Shown piece after piece: positions 17,696 to 28,512 of a DNA stretch of 64,000 nucleotides (positions are counted from its first letter, which is position 1; each line of letters starts with the position of its first letter). The DNA is from Dermatophilus congolensis (GTDB taxonomy: Bacteria; Actinomycetota; Actinomycetes; Actinomycetales; Dermatophilaceae), in contig NZ_UFYA01000001.1 of the NCBI RefSeq assembly GCF_900447215.1, positions 248,001 through 312,000 on the forward strand. The letters are read 5' to 3'. A model generated the notes under the pieces. It made no database searches and was not told the DNA's origin. It was given only the letters and a program-made list of their open reading frames with translations. Position numbers and translations under genes: made by a program.

Positions 17696-19396
17696 TCACC
17701 CCTTGGCCTCACTCCACCGCCGCACCACCTGCGTATCCGACACAAAACGCACCGGCGCACCACCAGTCCACCGCCGCGTCGCATCCACCAACGCCTGATC
17801 CACCAAAGCCACCGCATCACCAGCACATTCCTGCGGCACATGCACCAACAACTCATCGTGCAAACACATCACAATCTCCCCACCCAACGACGGCAACACA
17901 GCACGCACCGTCGCCACCCACGCTTTAAACAACTCAGCAGCAGCCCCCTGAATAATCGCATTCCGAGCAAACCGACCCCGCCCTAACACCCTCGCCTGAT
18001 CACCCCCCGGCGACAACCGCCCCGTCGGAATCAAACGCCCCCCAAACGTACGAAACTCACCACCAGCCACCCCCACCTGCTGCGCCCAATCCAACACACC
18101 CATAGCCCGCGGAAACGCCCGCTCCAACCCGCGCAACGCCTGCGCCGCAGTACCCGTACGCTGCCCGTACATCGCCGCCAACATCGCCACCTTCGCATGC
18201 GGACGGTCCACCCCCAACTGCCGAGCCACCCCTGCATACAAATCATCAGCAGCAGTCGCCGCAGCCATCGCCCGATCCCCAGAAACCGCAGCCAAAACCC
18301 GCGGCTCCACCTGACCCAAATCAGCCCGCACCAACACCCACCCCTCACACGCAGCCACCCCCGAACGCAAAACCGCCGGAATACTGTGCAACCCAGCCTC
18401 AGCAGTCATCCTGCCCGCACCCCCATCACACGGATGCCACCGCCCCCGAAGCCGATCATCCTCACCTACATGCTCAGCCAACCAACGCATCCCATACGTC
18501 GTACGAATCCGCTCATCGGCCCGCCACCTCAACAACGCAGGTACCACCGGATGCACCTGCCGAAACGCCTCCAACGTCCACTTACGCGTATCCGGAACAT
18601 CAATCCCCACCCCCGCCAACAAACCCCGCACCTGCAACGGATTACGCAAATCCACACGCCCCGCATCAGGCACAAGGTCCAACACCGACGCATCCAACGC
18701 CGCCGTATCCCCCGACAACGGCTCAATCACCGACAACAACGCCCCCCGATCCACCGGCACCCCAACCCGCTCCAACTCAACACACACCACCGCCGCAGCA
18801 GACTCCGAATACACCGTGCTCACCAACCGAGGCCCCAACTCCCCAGCCAACTGTGCCTGTGCCCGCGCACACTCCAACACCGCACCGGCCACCTGCACCA
18901 ACCGGGCATCATCAACCGCCCACGTCCCCCCAACCGCAGCCGGAAGCAAATACCCCGCATCAGAAACCACATCCACCGCATCACCACCCCCACCCATCAA
19001 ACCCAACAAATCATCCCCCGCAGGCGCCTCAACCCCCTCCAACGACAACCCATGCGCCACCGCCCACGCCACCCCAGGCCCAGCCTCCCACCCTCCATGA
19101 ATCAACCGATGCGCCTGCGCAACATCCCACACCCGCCCCGGACACACCCCCGAACGAGCCAACACCCCAGCCACCTCAGCAGCCTCCCACCACACCCACC
19201 GCGGACGTCCCCGCTCCACTGCAGCCACCACCGCCCCAACACGATCCACATCCACCACCTCACACACACCCGCACCCACCACCGCCACCCGCGGCACCGA
19301 CGGAGCCCCCCACGCCTGCGCAGCCGAAGGCCCCACCACCAAAGCCACCCAATCCGCAGGCACACCAGAACCCACACCCCCAGAAAAAGAACCCAT
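17696..19396 (-). CDS. Family-A DNA polymerase (bifunctional exonuclease/polymerase type)
   Basis: A 566-residue PolA-like protein without a 5'-3' nuclease domain. The polymerase motifs are clear: motif A LVRADLGQVEPRVLA, motif B in RPHAKVAMLAAMYGQ (Arg, Lys and Tyr-Gly of the O-helix) and motif C MCLHDELLVHVP (HDE). The N-terminal third (about 10-180) corresponds to the 3'-5' exonuclease-like domain of this actinobacterial family, but I see no convincing full DEDD set. It is probably an accessory repair polymerase. The start is uncertain: ATG 19396 avoids overlap with the divergent gene, while ATGs at 19462 and 19504 are in frame. Read in its own sense it is unusually G/T-rich at third positions. 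Confidence 0.85.
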   Translation of the reverse strand: MGSFSGGVGSGVPADWVALVVGPSAAQAWGAPSVPRVAVVGAGVCEVVDVDRVGAVVAAVERGRPRWVWWEAAEVAGVLARSGVCPGRVWDVAQAHRLIHGGWEAGPGVAWAVAHGLSLEGVEAPAGDDLLGLMGGGGDAVDVVSDAGYLLPAAVGGTWAVDDARLVQVAGAVLECARAQAQLAGELGPRLVSTVYSESAAAVVCVELERVGVPVDRGALLSVIEPLSGDTAALDASVLDLVPDAGRVDLRNPLQVRGLLAGVGIDVPDTRKWTLEAFRQVHPVVPALLRWRADERIRTTYGMRWLAEHVGEDDRLRGRWHPCDGGAGRMTAEAGLHSIPAVLRSGVAACEGWVLVRADLGQVEPRVLAAVSGDRAMAAATAADDLYAGVARQLGVDRPHAKVAMLAAMYGQRTGTAAQALRGLERAFPRAMGVLDWAQQVGVAGGEFRTFGGRLIPTGRLSPGGDQARVLGRGRFARNAIIQGAAAELFKAWVATVRAVLPSLGGEIVMCLHDELLVHVPQECAGDAVALVDQALVDATRRWTGGAPVRFVSDTQVVRRWSEAKG

Positions 19397-19480
19397 CACA
19401 TCAGACACACACCCATTGTGCGACCCGACACCACCCCAAATGCCCTGGCCACCCCGACTCATCCACGAAACACTGACACC

Positions 19481-20269
19481 ATGAACCCCACCACCCCCCG
19501 ACACCTGCTCATCACCGGCGCCACCGGCGGAATCGGCCTACTACTGACCCAACGCCTCCGCACCGACTACAAAATCACCCAACACGGCCGCACCCCCAAA
19601 AACGACGAACAACAACACACCCTCGCCAAAGCCGACCTCACCGACTACAACCAAACCCTCAACCTCATGACCGGCATCGACACAGTCATCCACCTCGCCG
19701 GCGCATCATCCCCAGAATCCACCTGGGACGAAGTCCTCAACGCAAACATCATCGGCACCCGCAACATCCTCGAAGCCGCACGAAACAGCGCAGTACGCCG
19801 CATCGTCTACGCCTCCTCCAACCACGCCCTGGGCATGTACGACCGCTACTCCCAATGGCCCACCGGTCCCCACACCCTCCCACGCGCCGACTCCCTCTAC
19901 GGCGTCTCAAAAATCTTCGGTGAAACCCTCGGGCGCTTCTACCACGACGAATACGGCCTGGACTTCATCGCACTACGCATCGGGTGGTCCGTGCCAGACC
20001 CCACCACCACCGACGAAGACCTCCTCCACGCCATGTGGCTCTCCCCAGACGACACCGAACAAATCTTCCGCTGCGCCATCGAAACCACCACCACCTTCGG
20101 CCTCTACTACGCCATCTCCAACAACAACAACCGCCGCTGGGACATCACCAACACCCTCCTGGACCTCGGCTACCGCCCCAAAGACTCCTGGGAAGACCAC
20201 GACCCCCACCCTCAACCTCCCGTCGAAGGCGGCATCACCACCCGACTCACCTGGCCCATCGGCTCCTAA
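19481..20269 (+). CDS. NAD-dependent epimerase/dehydratase, uronate dehydrogenase-like
   Basis: Short-chain dehydrogenase of the extended class, 262 residues. It has the Rossmann motif TGATGGIG, DTVIHLAG, the catalytic YGVSK (YxxxK), and the segments ASSNHALGMY and LYGVSKIFGETLGR typical of uronate dehydrogenases, which oxidise glucuronate or galacturonate to aldarolactone. Substrate assignment is inference. The frame is open far upstream but only as Pro/His/Arg-rich antisense of the polymerase; ATG 19481 starts the recognisable protein. No clear Shine-Dalgarno is seen. Confidence 0.85.
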   Translation: MNPTTPRHLLITGATGGIGLLLTQRLRTDYKITQHGRTPKNDEQQHTLAKADLTDYNQTLNLMTGIDTVIHLAGASSPESTWDEVLNANIIGTRNILEAARNSAVRRIVYASSNHALGMYDRYSQWPTGPHTLPRADSLYGVSKIFGETLGRFYHDEYGLDFIALRIGWSVPDPTTTDEDLLHAMWLSPDDTEQIFRCAIETTTTFGLYYAISNNNNRRWDITNTLLDLGYRPKDSWEDHDPHPQPPVEGGITTRLTWPIGS

Positions 20270-20356
20270 CCACCCCAGAGCCAACTATCAGCAATCAACT
20301 CCACCTGATTCACCAAAGACACTCAGATCGCCAAGCATTCGTCCGTATGAGAAAGC

Positions 20357-21001
20357 ATGAACGAGCTGCGCGGTGACATCGCCGAAGCGTTGGCACGTAT
20401 GGAAGTCACCTTCGGCACCCGTACGGCCATCCGAGACCTGCACGAAAGCCTCGAAGACGGCGAAACAGTAGTAGACATGGTCGGATGCCAATTCGCCTCC
20501 GGCAACGCCGTACTCGTCCTCACCAACCAACGCGTCATGGCGCTACGCGACGACATCTCCGCCTTCCGCATGCGCGCAGTCAACCTCCCAGACATCAAAG
20601 CCGTCGACTATGCCCCCCGCATCCATGACGGCCTAGGGATCCTCACTGACGCCGGGCGCATCGCCGTACGAAAAATGAGCCGCCGCGACGCCGACCGCAT
20701 CGTCGACGGCATCCTCATTCGCTGCCCCAATGCCATCCTCGGCGTCAGCCGCCCCGCAGGCCCCGGCGGCAAAAGCGTCTTCCACCCCGAACCACGCACC
20801 GAAGCCCAAAAAGCACACCCCGACACACCTAAACCCACCGAAAACACCACCCCCACACCCCAAACCGCCGACGAAATCATCGCCCAAAACGCCAACACCG
20901 ACGAAGTAGTTCTCATGGCAGTCCTGGCCGACCTGCACGCTAAAGGCCTACTCACCTCCGAAGAACTCGCCGCAAAAATCGCCCAGCTCTCCTCCCACTA
21001 A
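20357..21001 (+). CDS. PH-like domain protein with SHOCT-type C-terminus
   Basis: A 214-residue cytosolic protein. The first 125 residues resemble a bacterial PH-like domain (GNAVLVLTNQRVMALRDD, followed by a beta-rich stretch and a final helix at SRRDADRIVDGIL). A Pro/Thr-rich linker (about 130-175) leads to a short C-terminal helix pair, VLADLHAKGLLTSEELAAKI, of SHOCT type, a module common at the ends of actinobacterial proteins and thought to mediate oligomerisation. The biological role is unknown. A GAGAAAG sequence lies just before the ATG. Confidence 0.75.
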   Translation: MNELRGDIAEALARMEVTFGTRTAIRDLHESLEDGETVVDMVGCQFASGNAVLVLTNQRVMALRDDISAFRMRAVNLPDIKAVDYAPRIHDGLGILTDAGRIAVRKMSRRDADRIVDGILIRCPNAILGVSRPAGPGGKSVFHPEPRTEAQKAHPDTPKPTENTTPTPQTADEIIAQNANTDEVVLMAVLADLHAKGLLTSEELAAKIAQLSSH

Positions 21002-21095
21002 ACAACCAACGCACCGCACCGGATGTCGGTACCTGCCCCCACGGACCTAAATACGGGAAGATGAACTCAGGTCAACTCGAAAGAGGGCAGGGCTC

Positions 21096-22094
21096 ATGGA
21101 CTCTGACAAGACGCCACTCCACCGGTCACGACAGCGCGAACACCGCCGCGCCCACCCCCACGACGTCTACGACGTCATGGCCGAAGGCTTCGCCACCGAA
21201 AAAGACACCAACACCGGAGCAGGCAGCGAAGTCGAATTCCTCCGCGCCCTCAACCTCCTACGCGAAACCACCCCCATCATCCAGCCACCCCAGCCCACCC
21301 CCACAGAAGAAACCCCCACCCCACCATCCACCACCCCAGCCATCGAGATATACCTCACCCCCCGCACCCCAGAAACCGACCCCAACGAACCCGAACCACA
21401 CCCCAACAACGAACCAGAAAAACCAGAAGAAATAGACACCACCCCCGTCTGCGCCGAAGAAATGACCGGCATCTGGCTCACCACCGTCACCGGACATACC
21501 TCACCGGTATGGCTCGACGGCGAACCCGCCGAACCTGAAGACCTCGGTGTCCCCGATGACATCAGCGACCGCCTCCGCGACTGGGCCGAACTATGGAACA
21601 CCCAATGGCACCCAGACAAAGGCTGGTTACCCCGCGCACGCATCACCGACTACGAAGCACTCGGACAATGGCTCGGGCGCCGCGTTAAAGACGTCAGCGG
21701 CGCAGTCACCGTCACCGTACAACTCAGCCACCTCGGCCGCGCAGGCATCACCGTCGTCCAACCCCCCGAAACCCGCCAACCCGTACGCGTCCTACTCATG
21801 AACGACTACGGCCTCAACTGGCCTATTTGGGTCGCTGACGACGCCGACTTCGTCACCGAATACGGCGTAGGCAGCTTCAGCTCCGAAATCAACGCCCGCA
21901 TCGAAGCCTGGAGCGCACAATTCCACCAACATATGAACCCCCAAACAGGATGGCAAGCACCCCACCTAGCCACCCACTACGCCGAAACAGCAGAAGACCT
22001 CGTCCTGGCCATCGCAGAAGAACTCGGCCCCGACTACCTCGTCGAACTCGACCTATGGGAACTACACCTGCGACAACCACCCCGCAGAAACTAA
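21096..22094 (+). CDS. Hypothetical protein with an internal duplication
   Basis: A 332-residue protein of unknown function. The first 60 residues are charged, then a Pro/Thr/Glu-rich linker (about 62-115). The rest consists of two similar modules of about 90 residues: each starts with a [SW]P[VI]W core (SPVWLDGE at about 137, WPIWVADD at about 235), continues through an amphipathic helix with W and Q/H (DWAELWNTQWHPDKGW; EAWSAQFHQHMNPQTGW), and ends in a beta-rich piece before a Leu-rich strand (VTVTVQLSHL; YLVELDLWEL). No signal peptide. I do not recognise the family. Confidence 0.7.
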   Translation: MDSDKTPLHRSRQREHRRAHPHDVYDVMAEGFATEKDTNTGAGSEVEFLRALNLLRETTPIIQPPQPTPTEETPTPPSTTPAIEIYLTPRTPETDPNEPEPHPNNEPEKPEEIDTTPVCAEEMTGIWLTTVTGHTSPVWLDGEPAEPEDLGVPDDISDRLRDWAELWNTQWHPDKGWLPRARITDYEALGQWLGRRVKDVSGAVTVTVQLSHLGRAGITVVQPPETRQPVRVLLMNDYGLNWPIWVADDADFVTEYGVGSFSSEINARIEAWSAQFHQHMNPQTGWQAPHLATHYAETAEDLVLAIAEELGPDYLVELDLWELHLRQPPRRN

Positions 22095-22114
22095 ACACAC
22101 CAACTCAGCCAGCA

Positions 22115-23155
22115 CTACCCAGCAGCAGAACCATCCAAGCCCAAACCCTCAGCACCCCACCGAGACAACTGCGGATCCTGCGCAAACGCCTGCAACAACC
22201 GCGCCGCCCCCTCAACCGCACTCAACGTCCCTGCTGAAACTGCCTCCTCAACCTCATCACGCACCTGTGCCACACCCTCACCACGACGCAACAACTGACG
22301 CACCTCCTCCTGCGCCATCGTCCACATCCAATCGCGCTGCTGCTGCACCCGCCGCTCCTCCAAGCGGCCCAACTTCTCCAAACGCTCCCGATGCTTCAAC
22401 ACCGCAGACCACACGTCCTCCAGCCCCACACCAGTCAAACCCGAACTCGTCATCACCAACGGCGGCGGAATCGACCGGTCAGTACGCATTAACCGCAACG
22501 CACCAGATAACTCCCGAGCAGCCTGCTTGGCCTTCATCTCATCACCATCGGACTTATTCATCGTGATGACGTCAGCCAACTCCAAAATGCCGCGCTTAAT
22601 CCCTTGCAACTGATCACCCGTGCGCGCCAAACACAACATCAAAAACGTATCCACCATGTCAGCCACCGCAACCTCAGACTGCCCAACACCCACCGTCTCA
22701 ACAATGATCACGTCATACCCAGCAGCCTCCAACAACAACATCGACTCACGCGTAGCCCGAGCCACCCCACCCAAATGACCACCCGAAGGCGAAGGCCTAA
22801 TAAACGCCTCCTCCCGAACCGCAAGATCAGCCATCCGCGTCCGGTCACCCAAAATCGACCCACCCGTACGCTGACTCGAGGGATCAACCGCAACCACACC
22901 CACCCGATAGCCTTGATCAATCAAAAATAACCCGAACGTATTAATAAACGTCGACTTGCCCACCCCAGGAACACCCGAAATGCCGAGACGGATCGCTGAA
23001 CCTGTGTACGGACGCACCGCCCGCAACAACTCACGCGCCTGAGCCTGATGCGCAGGCTTACTCGACTCCACCAAGGTGATCGCGCGGGCCAACGTCGTAC
23101 GCCGGCCCGCACAAATCCCCTCGACGAGCTCCTCGACAGAGGGTGTTCGTCGCAC
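22115..23155 (-). CDS. meaB: Methylmalonyl-CoA mutase-associated G3E GTPase
   Basis: MeaB/ArgK-type P-loop GTPase that gates cobalamin loading and protects methylmalonyl-CoA mutase from inactivation. The 346-residue product has Walker A GVPGVGKST, the VDPSS segment with the switch region, IVETVGVGQSE, and the base-specificity motif NKSD. The start is GTG 23155, 5 bp after the mutB stop, so it is the third gene of the mutA-mutB-meaB operon. The C-terminal dimerisation arm is present. Confidence 0.93.
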   Translation of the reverse strand: MRRTPSVEELVEGICAGRRTTLARAITLVESSKPAHQAQARELLRAVRPYTGSAIRLGISGVPGVGKSTFINTFGLFLIDQGYRVGVVAVDPSSQRTGGSILGDRTRMADLAVREEAFIRPSPSGGHLGGVARATRESMLLLEAAGYDVIIVETVGVGQSEVAVADMVDTFLMLCLARTGDQLQGIKRGILELADVITMNKSDGDEMKAKQAARELSGALRLMRTDRSIPPPLVMTSSGLTGVGLEDVWSAVLKHRERLEKLGRLEERRVQQQRDWMWTMAQEEVRQLLRRGEGVAQVRDEVEEAVSAGTLSAVEGAARLLQAFAQDPQLSRWGAEGLGLDGSAAG

Positions 23156-23160
23156 TACCT

Positions 23161-25341
23161 TCAGCCCTCCTCGCTGGCCTGTTCCTTCAATTTCTCGAGC
23201 AACTCGACCGCAGCATCTGGAATAACAGTCCCCGGTGGGAAAATCGCCTCAGCACCGCGCTCACGCAGCTCCGCGAAATCCTGTTCCGGGATCACCCCAC
23301 CAACAACGATCATCATGTCTGGCCGATCCAGCTTGTCCAGCTCCTCACGCAACGCCGGCACGAGAGTGAGGTGACCAGCTGCCAATGAGCTCACTCCCAC
23401 AACATGCACATCTGCTTCAACCGCCTGACGGGCAACCTCATCAGGAGTCTGGAACAACGGGCCCACATCCACGTCGAAGCCAAGGTCAGCAAACGCCGTA
23501 GAAATCACTTTCTGACCACGGTCATGGCCGTCCTGCCCCATCTTCGCTACGAGAATACGAGGACGACGACCCTCAATCTGTTCAAACTCTTCGACGAGTT
23601 CGTGCGCACGGCTAGCAGAATCGGTCTGGGCAGCTTCTTCGCGGTACACGCCACTGATCGTACGGATCTGAGCCGTGTACCGGCCGTAGACCTTCTCCAA
23701 TGCTTCAGAAATTTCACCAACCGTTGCCTTCGCTCTTGCCGCATCAATCGACAGAGCCAAAAGGTTGGCGTCCTGAGCATCGGAGGCAGCAGCATTCGTC
23801 AGCGCCTCCAGCTTGCGCTCAACCTCGTGATGATCCCGCTCCTCACGAAGACGACGCAGCTTCTCGATCTGCTCGCGCCGCACATGCGCGTTATCGACTT
23901 TGAGGACCTCGATCTCCTCGCGCCCGGTGACACGGTACTTATTCACACCGATAACCGGCTGCACACCAGAGTCGATACGAGCCTGCGTACGTGCCGCAGC
24001 CTCCTCGATACGCATCTTCGGGATGCCAGCTTCGATGGCTTTGGTCATGCCACCTGCAGCCTCCACCTCTTGAATGTGTGCCCATGCCCGGCCAGCCAAA
24101 TCACGCGTGAGAGCATCCACGTATGCCGACCCTGCCCACGGATCCACTACAGCCGTCGTCTCAGACTCTTGCTGAATGAGCAGCTGAGTGTTTCGGGCAA
24201 TACGAGCCGAGAAGTCGGTCGGCAGAGCGATAGCTTCATCGAGGGCATTAGTGTGCAAGGACTGTGTGTGACCCTGCGTGGCAGCCATAGCTTCGATACA
24301 AGTACGAACAACATTGTTGTAGACGTCTTGCGCTGTTAATGACCAACCAGAGGTCTGACTGTGTGTACGCAGACTCATCGATTTGGGGTTTTTCGCACCG
24401 AAATCTTTGATCGCTTTAGCCCACAGCAGCCGGGCCGCACGCATCTTCGCAACTTCCATAAAGAAGTTCATGCCGATCGCCCAGAAGAACGACAGGCGAG
24501 GTGCGAACGCATCCACATCCAATCCCGCGTTTTGCCCGGCACGGATGTATTCCATCCCGTCAGCGAGGGTGTATGCCATCTCGATATCTGCTGTCGCTCC
24601 GGCCTCTTGCATGTGGTAGCCGGAGATCGAAATCGAGTTAAAGCGGGGCATGTTTTGGCTGGTGAATGCGAAAATGTCGGAGATGATTCGCATTGAAGGC
24701 GTTGGCGGATAGATGTAAGTGTTCCGCACCATGAATTCTTTAAGAATGTCGTTTTGGATCGTGCCAGCCAGCTGCTCTGGCTTGACTCCCTGCTCTTCGG
24801 CAGCGACGACATACAACGCCAAGACCGGCAGCACAGCGCCGTTCATCGTCATCGAGACGCTCATCTGGTCCAGCGGAATGCCATCGAACAGCTGACGCAT
24901 GTCAAGGATGGAGTCGACGGCCACGCCAGCCATACCGACATCGCCGGAGACCCGGGGGTGGTCGGAGTCATAGCCACGGTGTGTGGCTAGGTCGAAGGCG
25001 ATCGATAGCCCTTTTTGACCAGCAGCCAAGTTGCGGCGGTAGAACGCGTTGGACTCTGCTGCGGTGGAGAACCCGGCATATTGCCGAATAGTCCAGGGAC
25101 GGTAGGCGTACATCGTGGCGTAGGGGCCACGTAGGAATGGTGCCGCCCCGGGGTAGGTGTGAAGGAAATCGACTCCCTCTAAGTCAGCCTCCGTATATAC
25201 AGGAGGGACGACAATGTGTTCGGGGGTCTCCCAACGCTCGCGTGGGGAGACAGCGTATGCCTCGTCCCATTTCTTTTTGGCATCGTCTGCTGGTATGGCA
25301 TCGCCGAGGGGGACCGAGTCGAAGCGTGGAATGGCGGTCAT
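23161..25341 (-). CDS. mutB: Methylmalonyl-CoA mutase, large (alpha) subunit
   Basis: Adenosylcobalamin-dependent isomerase converting (R)-methylmalonyl-CoA to succinyl-CoA in propionate metabolism. The 726-residue protein has the TIM-barrel substrate domain ([36 protein letters not shown]) and a C-terminal B12-binding domain with the DxHxxG motif in QDGHDRGQK (His as lower axial cobalt ligand) and a following GxVxPxxD-like segment. ATG 25341 overlaps the mutA stop (ATGA). Full length, no anomaly. Confidence 0.96.
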   Translation of the reverse strand: MTAIPRFDSVPLGDAIPADDAKKKWDEAYAVSPRERWETPEHIVVPPVYTEADLEGVDFLHTYPGAAPFLRGPYATMYAYRPWTIRQYAGFSTAAESNAFYRRNLAAGQKGLSIAFDLATHRGYDSDHPRVSGDVGMAGVAVDSILDMRQLFDGIPLDQMSVSMTMNGAVLPVLALYVVAAEEQGVKPEQLAGTIQNDILKEFMVRNTYIYPPTPSMRIISDIFAFTSQNMPRFNSISISGYHMQEAGATADIEMAYTLADGMEYIRAGQNAGLDVDAFAPRLSFFWAIGMNFFMEVAKMRAARLLWAKAIKDFGAKNPKSMSLRTHSQTSGWSLTAQDVYNNVVRTCIEAMAATQGHTQSLHTNALDEAIALPTDFSARIARNTQLLIQQESETTAVVDPWAGSAYVDALTRDLAGRAWAHIQEVEAAGGMTKAIEAGIPKMRIEEAAARTQARIDSGVQPVIGVNKYRVTGREEIEVLKVDNAHVRREQIEKLRRLREERDHHEVERKLEALTNAAASDAQDANLLALSIDAARAKATVGEISEALEKVYGRYTAQIRTISGVYREEAAQTDSASRAHELVEEFEQIEGRRPRILVAKMGQDGHDRGQKVISTAFADLGFDVDVGPLFQTPDEVARQAVEADVHVVGVSSLAAGHLTLVPALREELDKLDRPDMMIVVGGVIPEQDFAELRERGAEAIFPPGTVIPDAAVELLEKLKEQASEEG

Positions 25342-27305
25342 GCACCTGCTCCTTGCGTCGCATTGCTGGAGGGAGTTGCCGGTGAAGTGTCGCTGTCGTC
25401 CGATAGGGCGGGGACACCGAGTTGGTCGAGGATGGTTGAGGTGATCTCGACGACGTTGCTTCCCATGGCAAAGGAACCATCGATGGCTGCTGCGCCCTCA
25501 CCGAGTTCTTTGGCTTTGCCAGCTAGGTAGATGTGTTCGACTCCTGCCTCGCGCAGTGCTTTGGCTGCTTCGGCGCCCCATGTTCCGTTCACTTTGGGGG
25601 AAGAGCAGATGACGGCGACTTTGCTGTGATGGTCGGCGACTTTGGTGGGTATTTCTTCTGCGGAGAGAACTTCTACAAGGTCACCTTTGATACCGCCAGC
25701 GGCTAGGAATGGCAGGGTAAACCCTTCCCTGCCACCGAAGTCGCGCCGGGTGCCAAGTCCTAGCAGAAGCGCGGTGGGCCGGTTGGGGGTGGCGAATGCG
25801 CGAGCCCGAAGCCGTTCGAAAATAACCGCGTCACGGCGTGGCATGAATGGTGCGACGTCGCCTTCGATTCGGGTTAATGGTGCTCGCGGGGTGCGTTCCA
25901 CGATGGGTTCTTCCAAGTTCGGGAACTCGCTGACACCGGTCAAAGGTTGGCTGCGGTCTGCTAAACGGGCGTCTCGGGTGGCGAGGTTATCTGCCACGAT
26001 TTCGTGGATGCGTCCGTCTTCGAGAGCAGCGCGCATTCCTCCGGAGGACTCAATTTGAGTGAATAGTGTCCACGCTTTTGTGGCGATCTGTTCTGTGAGT
26101 GATTCCACATAGAAGGAGCCGCCGCCTGGGTCAGCTACCCGCCCCAGGTGAGATTCTTCGTTGAGAATGACTTGGGTGTTGCGGCTGATGCGGCGCGAGA
26201 ACGATGTTGGTAGCCCGAGGACATGGTCGAAGGGAAAGACTGTTACAGCGTCGGCGTTACCGGCGGCGGCTGAGAACGCGGCGATTGTGCCGCGGAGCAT
26301 GTTCACGTACGGGTCGTGGCGGGCCAACATCCGTTCGGAGGTGACTGCATGGGTGCGGGCGCCGCGCTTGTTTTCAGGTACGTCGAGGACTTCGCCGATG
26401 CGTGCCCACATGCGGCGTAGCGCGCGCAGTTTGGCAAGTGAGGTGAACTGCACGTCTGTTGCGACTAGGCGAAATTCGATGCGGTCGAATACGTCTGCTG
26501 GAGGTATGTCTGCTTCGTCGAGAATTCGTAGGTACTCCACACCGGTTGCTACTGCGAAGGCCAGTTCTTCGGCTGTGCCTGCGCCAGCGTCGTGGTAGGG
26601 GCGAACATCGATTGTTACTGGGATGACGTTTGGGTAGGAGTCCAGCGTTGTGCGGGTCCATGTGACTAGCGGTGAGGTGTCGATGTTGCCGCCGCGGCGG
26701 GCCACCAGACCGAATGGGTCGATGCCGAGGCCGCCTGATACTTGGTTGTTGGCGGTTTCTGCTGCCCAGGCTTGGATGAGCGCTTTCGCTGCTGTGTCGG
26801 GGTCGTCGTTGGATTGCAGGTGGATTCCGGCGAGTGCGAAGTCAACGTCTGTGAGCACAGTGGCGATGTCTTCGGGGGCGATGCCGTCTTGACCTACACC
26901 GAGCCATATTGAGGTGGCGCCCCGTTCGAGGTCGGTGAGCACTTCTCTGCGTGAGGTGTCGGCGTCGGGGTCATCGTGGAAGGCACGCATGTCCCAGCTG
27001 GTGGTGTCTCGTTGTGGTTGCCGTCCCCGGGTAAAGGGCATGAAGCCGGGGACCCCGGTGGCGGGGACGGTTTCTTGTCCTTCTGGCATGGAGTACAGCG
27101 GCTCTAGGTGGAGACCGTCTGTTGTGGTTCGGCGGAGTCGATCTAGTGAAGTGTCTGGGCTGAGTTGTTTGTCTTCGGGGCGTCCGCGGTTGAGGACTTT
27201 GGCTACGAGGACTTTCCACTCGTCGAATGTCACGGTTGGAAAGTCGCCGGCTAGGGGAGGCACCTCGATCGGTGTCTCTTCAGGTGTCGATCCGGTCTGC
27301 GTCAC
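25338..27305 (-). CDS. mutA: Methylmalonyl-CoA mutase, small (beta) subunit
   Basis: Non-catalytic partner of MutB in the heterodimeric mutase. The 655-residue protein shares the barrel and flavodoxin-like folds but lacks the DxHxxG cobalamin motif; the equivalent region reads [17 protein letters not shown] 27305 is chosen: it has AAAGGGGAAAG 7 bp upstream and gives an N-terminus starting [11 protein letters not shown]. An ATG at 27323 and a longer frame exist, but they include the ribosome-binding site. First gene of mutA-mutB-meaB. Confidence 0.92.
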   Translation of the reverse strand: MTQTGSTPEETPIEVPPLAGDFPTVTFDEWKVLVAKVLNRGRPEDKQLSPDTSLDRLRRTTTDGLHLEPLYSMPEGQETVPATGVPGFMPFTRGRQPQRDTTSWDMRAFHDDPDADTSRREVLTDLERGATSIWLGVGQDGIAPEDIATVLTDVDFALAGIHLQSNDDPDTAAKALIQAWAAETANNQVSGGLGIDPFGLVARRGGNIDTSPLVTWTRTTLDSYPNVIPVTIDVRPYHDAGAGTAEELAFAVATGVEYLRILDEADIPPADVFDRIEFRLVATDVQFTSLAKLRALRRMWARIGEVLDVPENKRGARTHAVTSERMLARHDPYVNMLRGTIAAFSAAAGNADAVTVFPFDHVLGLPTSFSRRISRNTQVILNEESHLGRVADPGGGSFYVESLTEQIATKAWTLFTQIESSGGMRAALEDGRIHEIVADNLATRDARLADRSQPLTGVSEFPNLEEPIVERTPRAPLTRIEGDVAPFMPRRDAVIFERLRARAFATPNRPTALLLGLGTRRDFGGREGFTLPFLAAGGIKGDLVEVLSAEEIPTKVADHHSKVAVICSSPKVNGTWGAEAAKALREAGVEHIYLAGKAKELGEGAAAIDGSFAMGSNVVEITSTILDQLGVPALSDDSDTSPATPSSNATQGAGA

Positions 27306-27610
27306 GACGCTTTCCCCTTTCATGGCGGTTGCCACGTCGGTGTGCGGTGGGCAAGCACGAGAGGATGCCGCACCCTGGGTGCACGGGTGCGGTCGGCTCG
27401 ACGTCACGGAGCTTTGGTGGGTGTGCACCGCGACGGGCTGACCGTTCCTTATGGCACACCCTAGACCGCAGGAGGGGGTCGGACAGGATGTTCTGGCAGG
27501 TCAAGGGACCTTAGTCAGGCAATACGCGTGATAGTGCGATAAGTCTCACGTTTGTGGCGGTGTGGGGGGTGAGCATGATCACGCCGTGTCGTGGGATTTT
27601 TCACGCGTTT
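27306..27610. other. Intergenic region upstream of mutA
   Basis: About 305 bp between the mutA start and the cobF stop, both on the minus strand, so it should hold the mutA promoter. A GC-rich hairpin (CCGCACCC ... GGGTGCGG, about 27368-27392) is present. I looked for a cobalamin riboswitch B12 box on both strands and did not find one. Confidence 0.4.
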
Positions 27611-28381
27611 TTAGAGCAGGGTTCCGCGGCGCAGGAGGTAGGAGTCCATGATCCACCCTTTTTCGTGGCGGGCTTGTGTGCGGGTTGTCACGATTTTTTC
27701 TGCGACGTCGTCTAGTGGGCCGTGGATGAGGAGTTCGTCTTCGCTGCCGAGGTAGGCGCCCCAGTACACGTAGATGTTTTGGCCGGTGTATTTTTCGCCA
27801 GCGAATCCTGCGTCGAGCATGACGAAGACGTCGTCGCAGTTGGGGGGCCATTCTTGGGCTAGTCGTCGGCCGGTGGTGATGGTGACGCAGCCTGCGACGC
27901 GGTTGAGCAGTGTGCCGTGTCGGGCGGTGAGTGCGTGCAGGCTGCTGATACCTGGGATGACGTCGTATTCGATTTCGAGGCCGCGTGCGATGAGGTCGTC
28001 GAGGATGCGGAGGGTGCCGTCGTACAGGCTTGGGTCTCCCCATACGAGGAATGCGCCGATGCGCTCTTCGGTGAGTGTTTCTTTGAAGGCTTCGGCGATG
28101 CGGTCCATGCGGGCGTCGCGCCACCGTTTCACTTCGGCTGCGTATACCTCGGGAGGCATTTCACCGCGGTGGCGGGGGGCTTCGGGGATGGAGTGGATGC
28201 GGTATGAGTTGGGGTCTGCGTAGGTGTCGAGGATTGCTTGTCGTGCGGCGTTGAGGTCGGCTTTTGTTTCTCCTTTGTCGATTTCGAAGAACACATCGGT
28301 GTCTCGGATCGCTGTCACCGCTTGCATGGTTACGTATGCGGGGTCGCCTACTCCGACGCCGATGACGTGGATTCGAAACAT
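27611..28381 (-). CDS. cobF: Precorrin-6A synthase (deacetylating)
   Basis: SAM-dependent tetrapyrrole methyltransferase of the aerobic cobalamin pathway; methylates C-1 of precorrin-5 and releases acetate. The 256-residue protein starts MFRIHVIGVGVGDP (the glycine-rich SAM loop of the family), and has FLVWGDPSLYD, VIPGISSLHALTARH and ITTGRRLAQEW. ATG 28381 has AAGGAG at good spacing. It stands apart from other cob genes; its placement beside B12-dependent mutase genes may be coincidental or functional. Confidence 0.92.
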   Translation of the reverse strand: MFRIHVIGVGVGDPAYVTMQAVTAIRDTDVFFEIDKGETKADLNAARQAILDTYADPNSYRIHSIPEAPRHRGEMPPEVYAAEVKRWRDARMDRIAEAFKETLTEERIGAFLVWGDPSLYDGTLRILDDLIARGLEIEYDVIPGISSLHALTARHGTLLNRVAGCVTITTGRRLAQEWPPNCDDVFVMLDAGFAGEKYTGQNIYVYWGAYLGSEDELLIHGPLDDVAEKIVTTRTQARHEKGWIMDSYLLRRGTLL

Positions 28382-28512
28382 GTTTGGCTCCTTAGTGGTC
28401 TCTTGGGTCGTCACTGTAGTGCTGGGGTGGGGGCGGTTTTGTGTGGGGTGCGGTAAGCATTTGGAGGTTGGTGCTGTGCTCGGGGCAGGGGTTGGGGTGT
28501 CACAGTGGGGGT

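Noticed and set aside
18197-19480. Very long plus-strand open frame ahead of the uronate-dehydrogenase-like gene
   Set aside because: It is Pro/His/Arg-rich antisense of the polymerase gene, without any family motif; the recognisable protein starts at 19481.
27306-28510. Possible cobalamin riboswitch near mutA or cobF
   Set aside because: No B12 box or conserved core could be found on either strand; only an ordinary GC hairpin.
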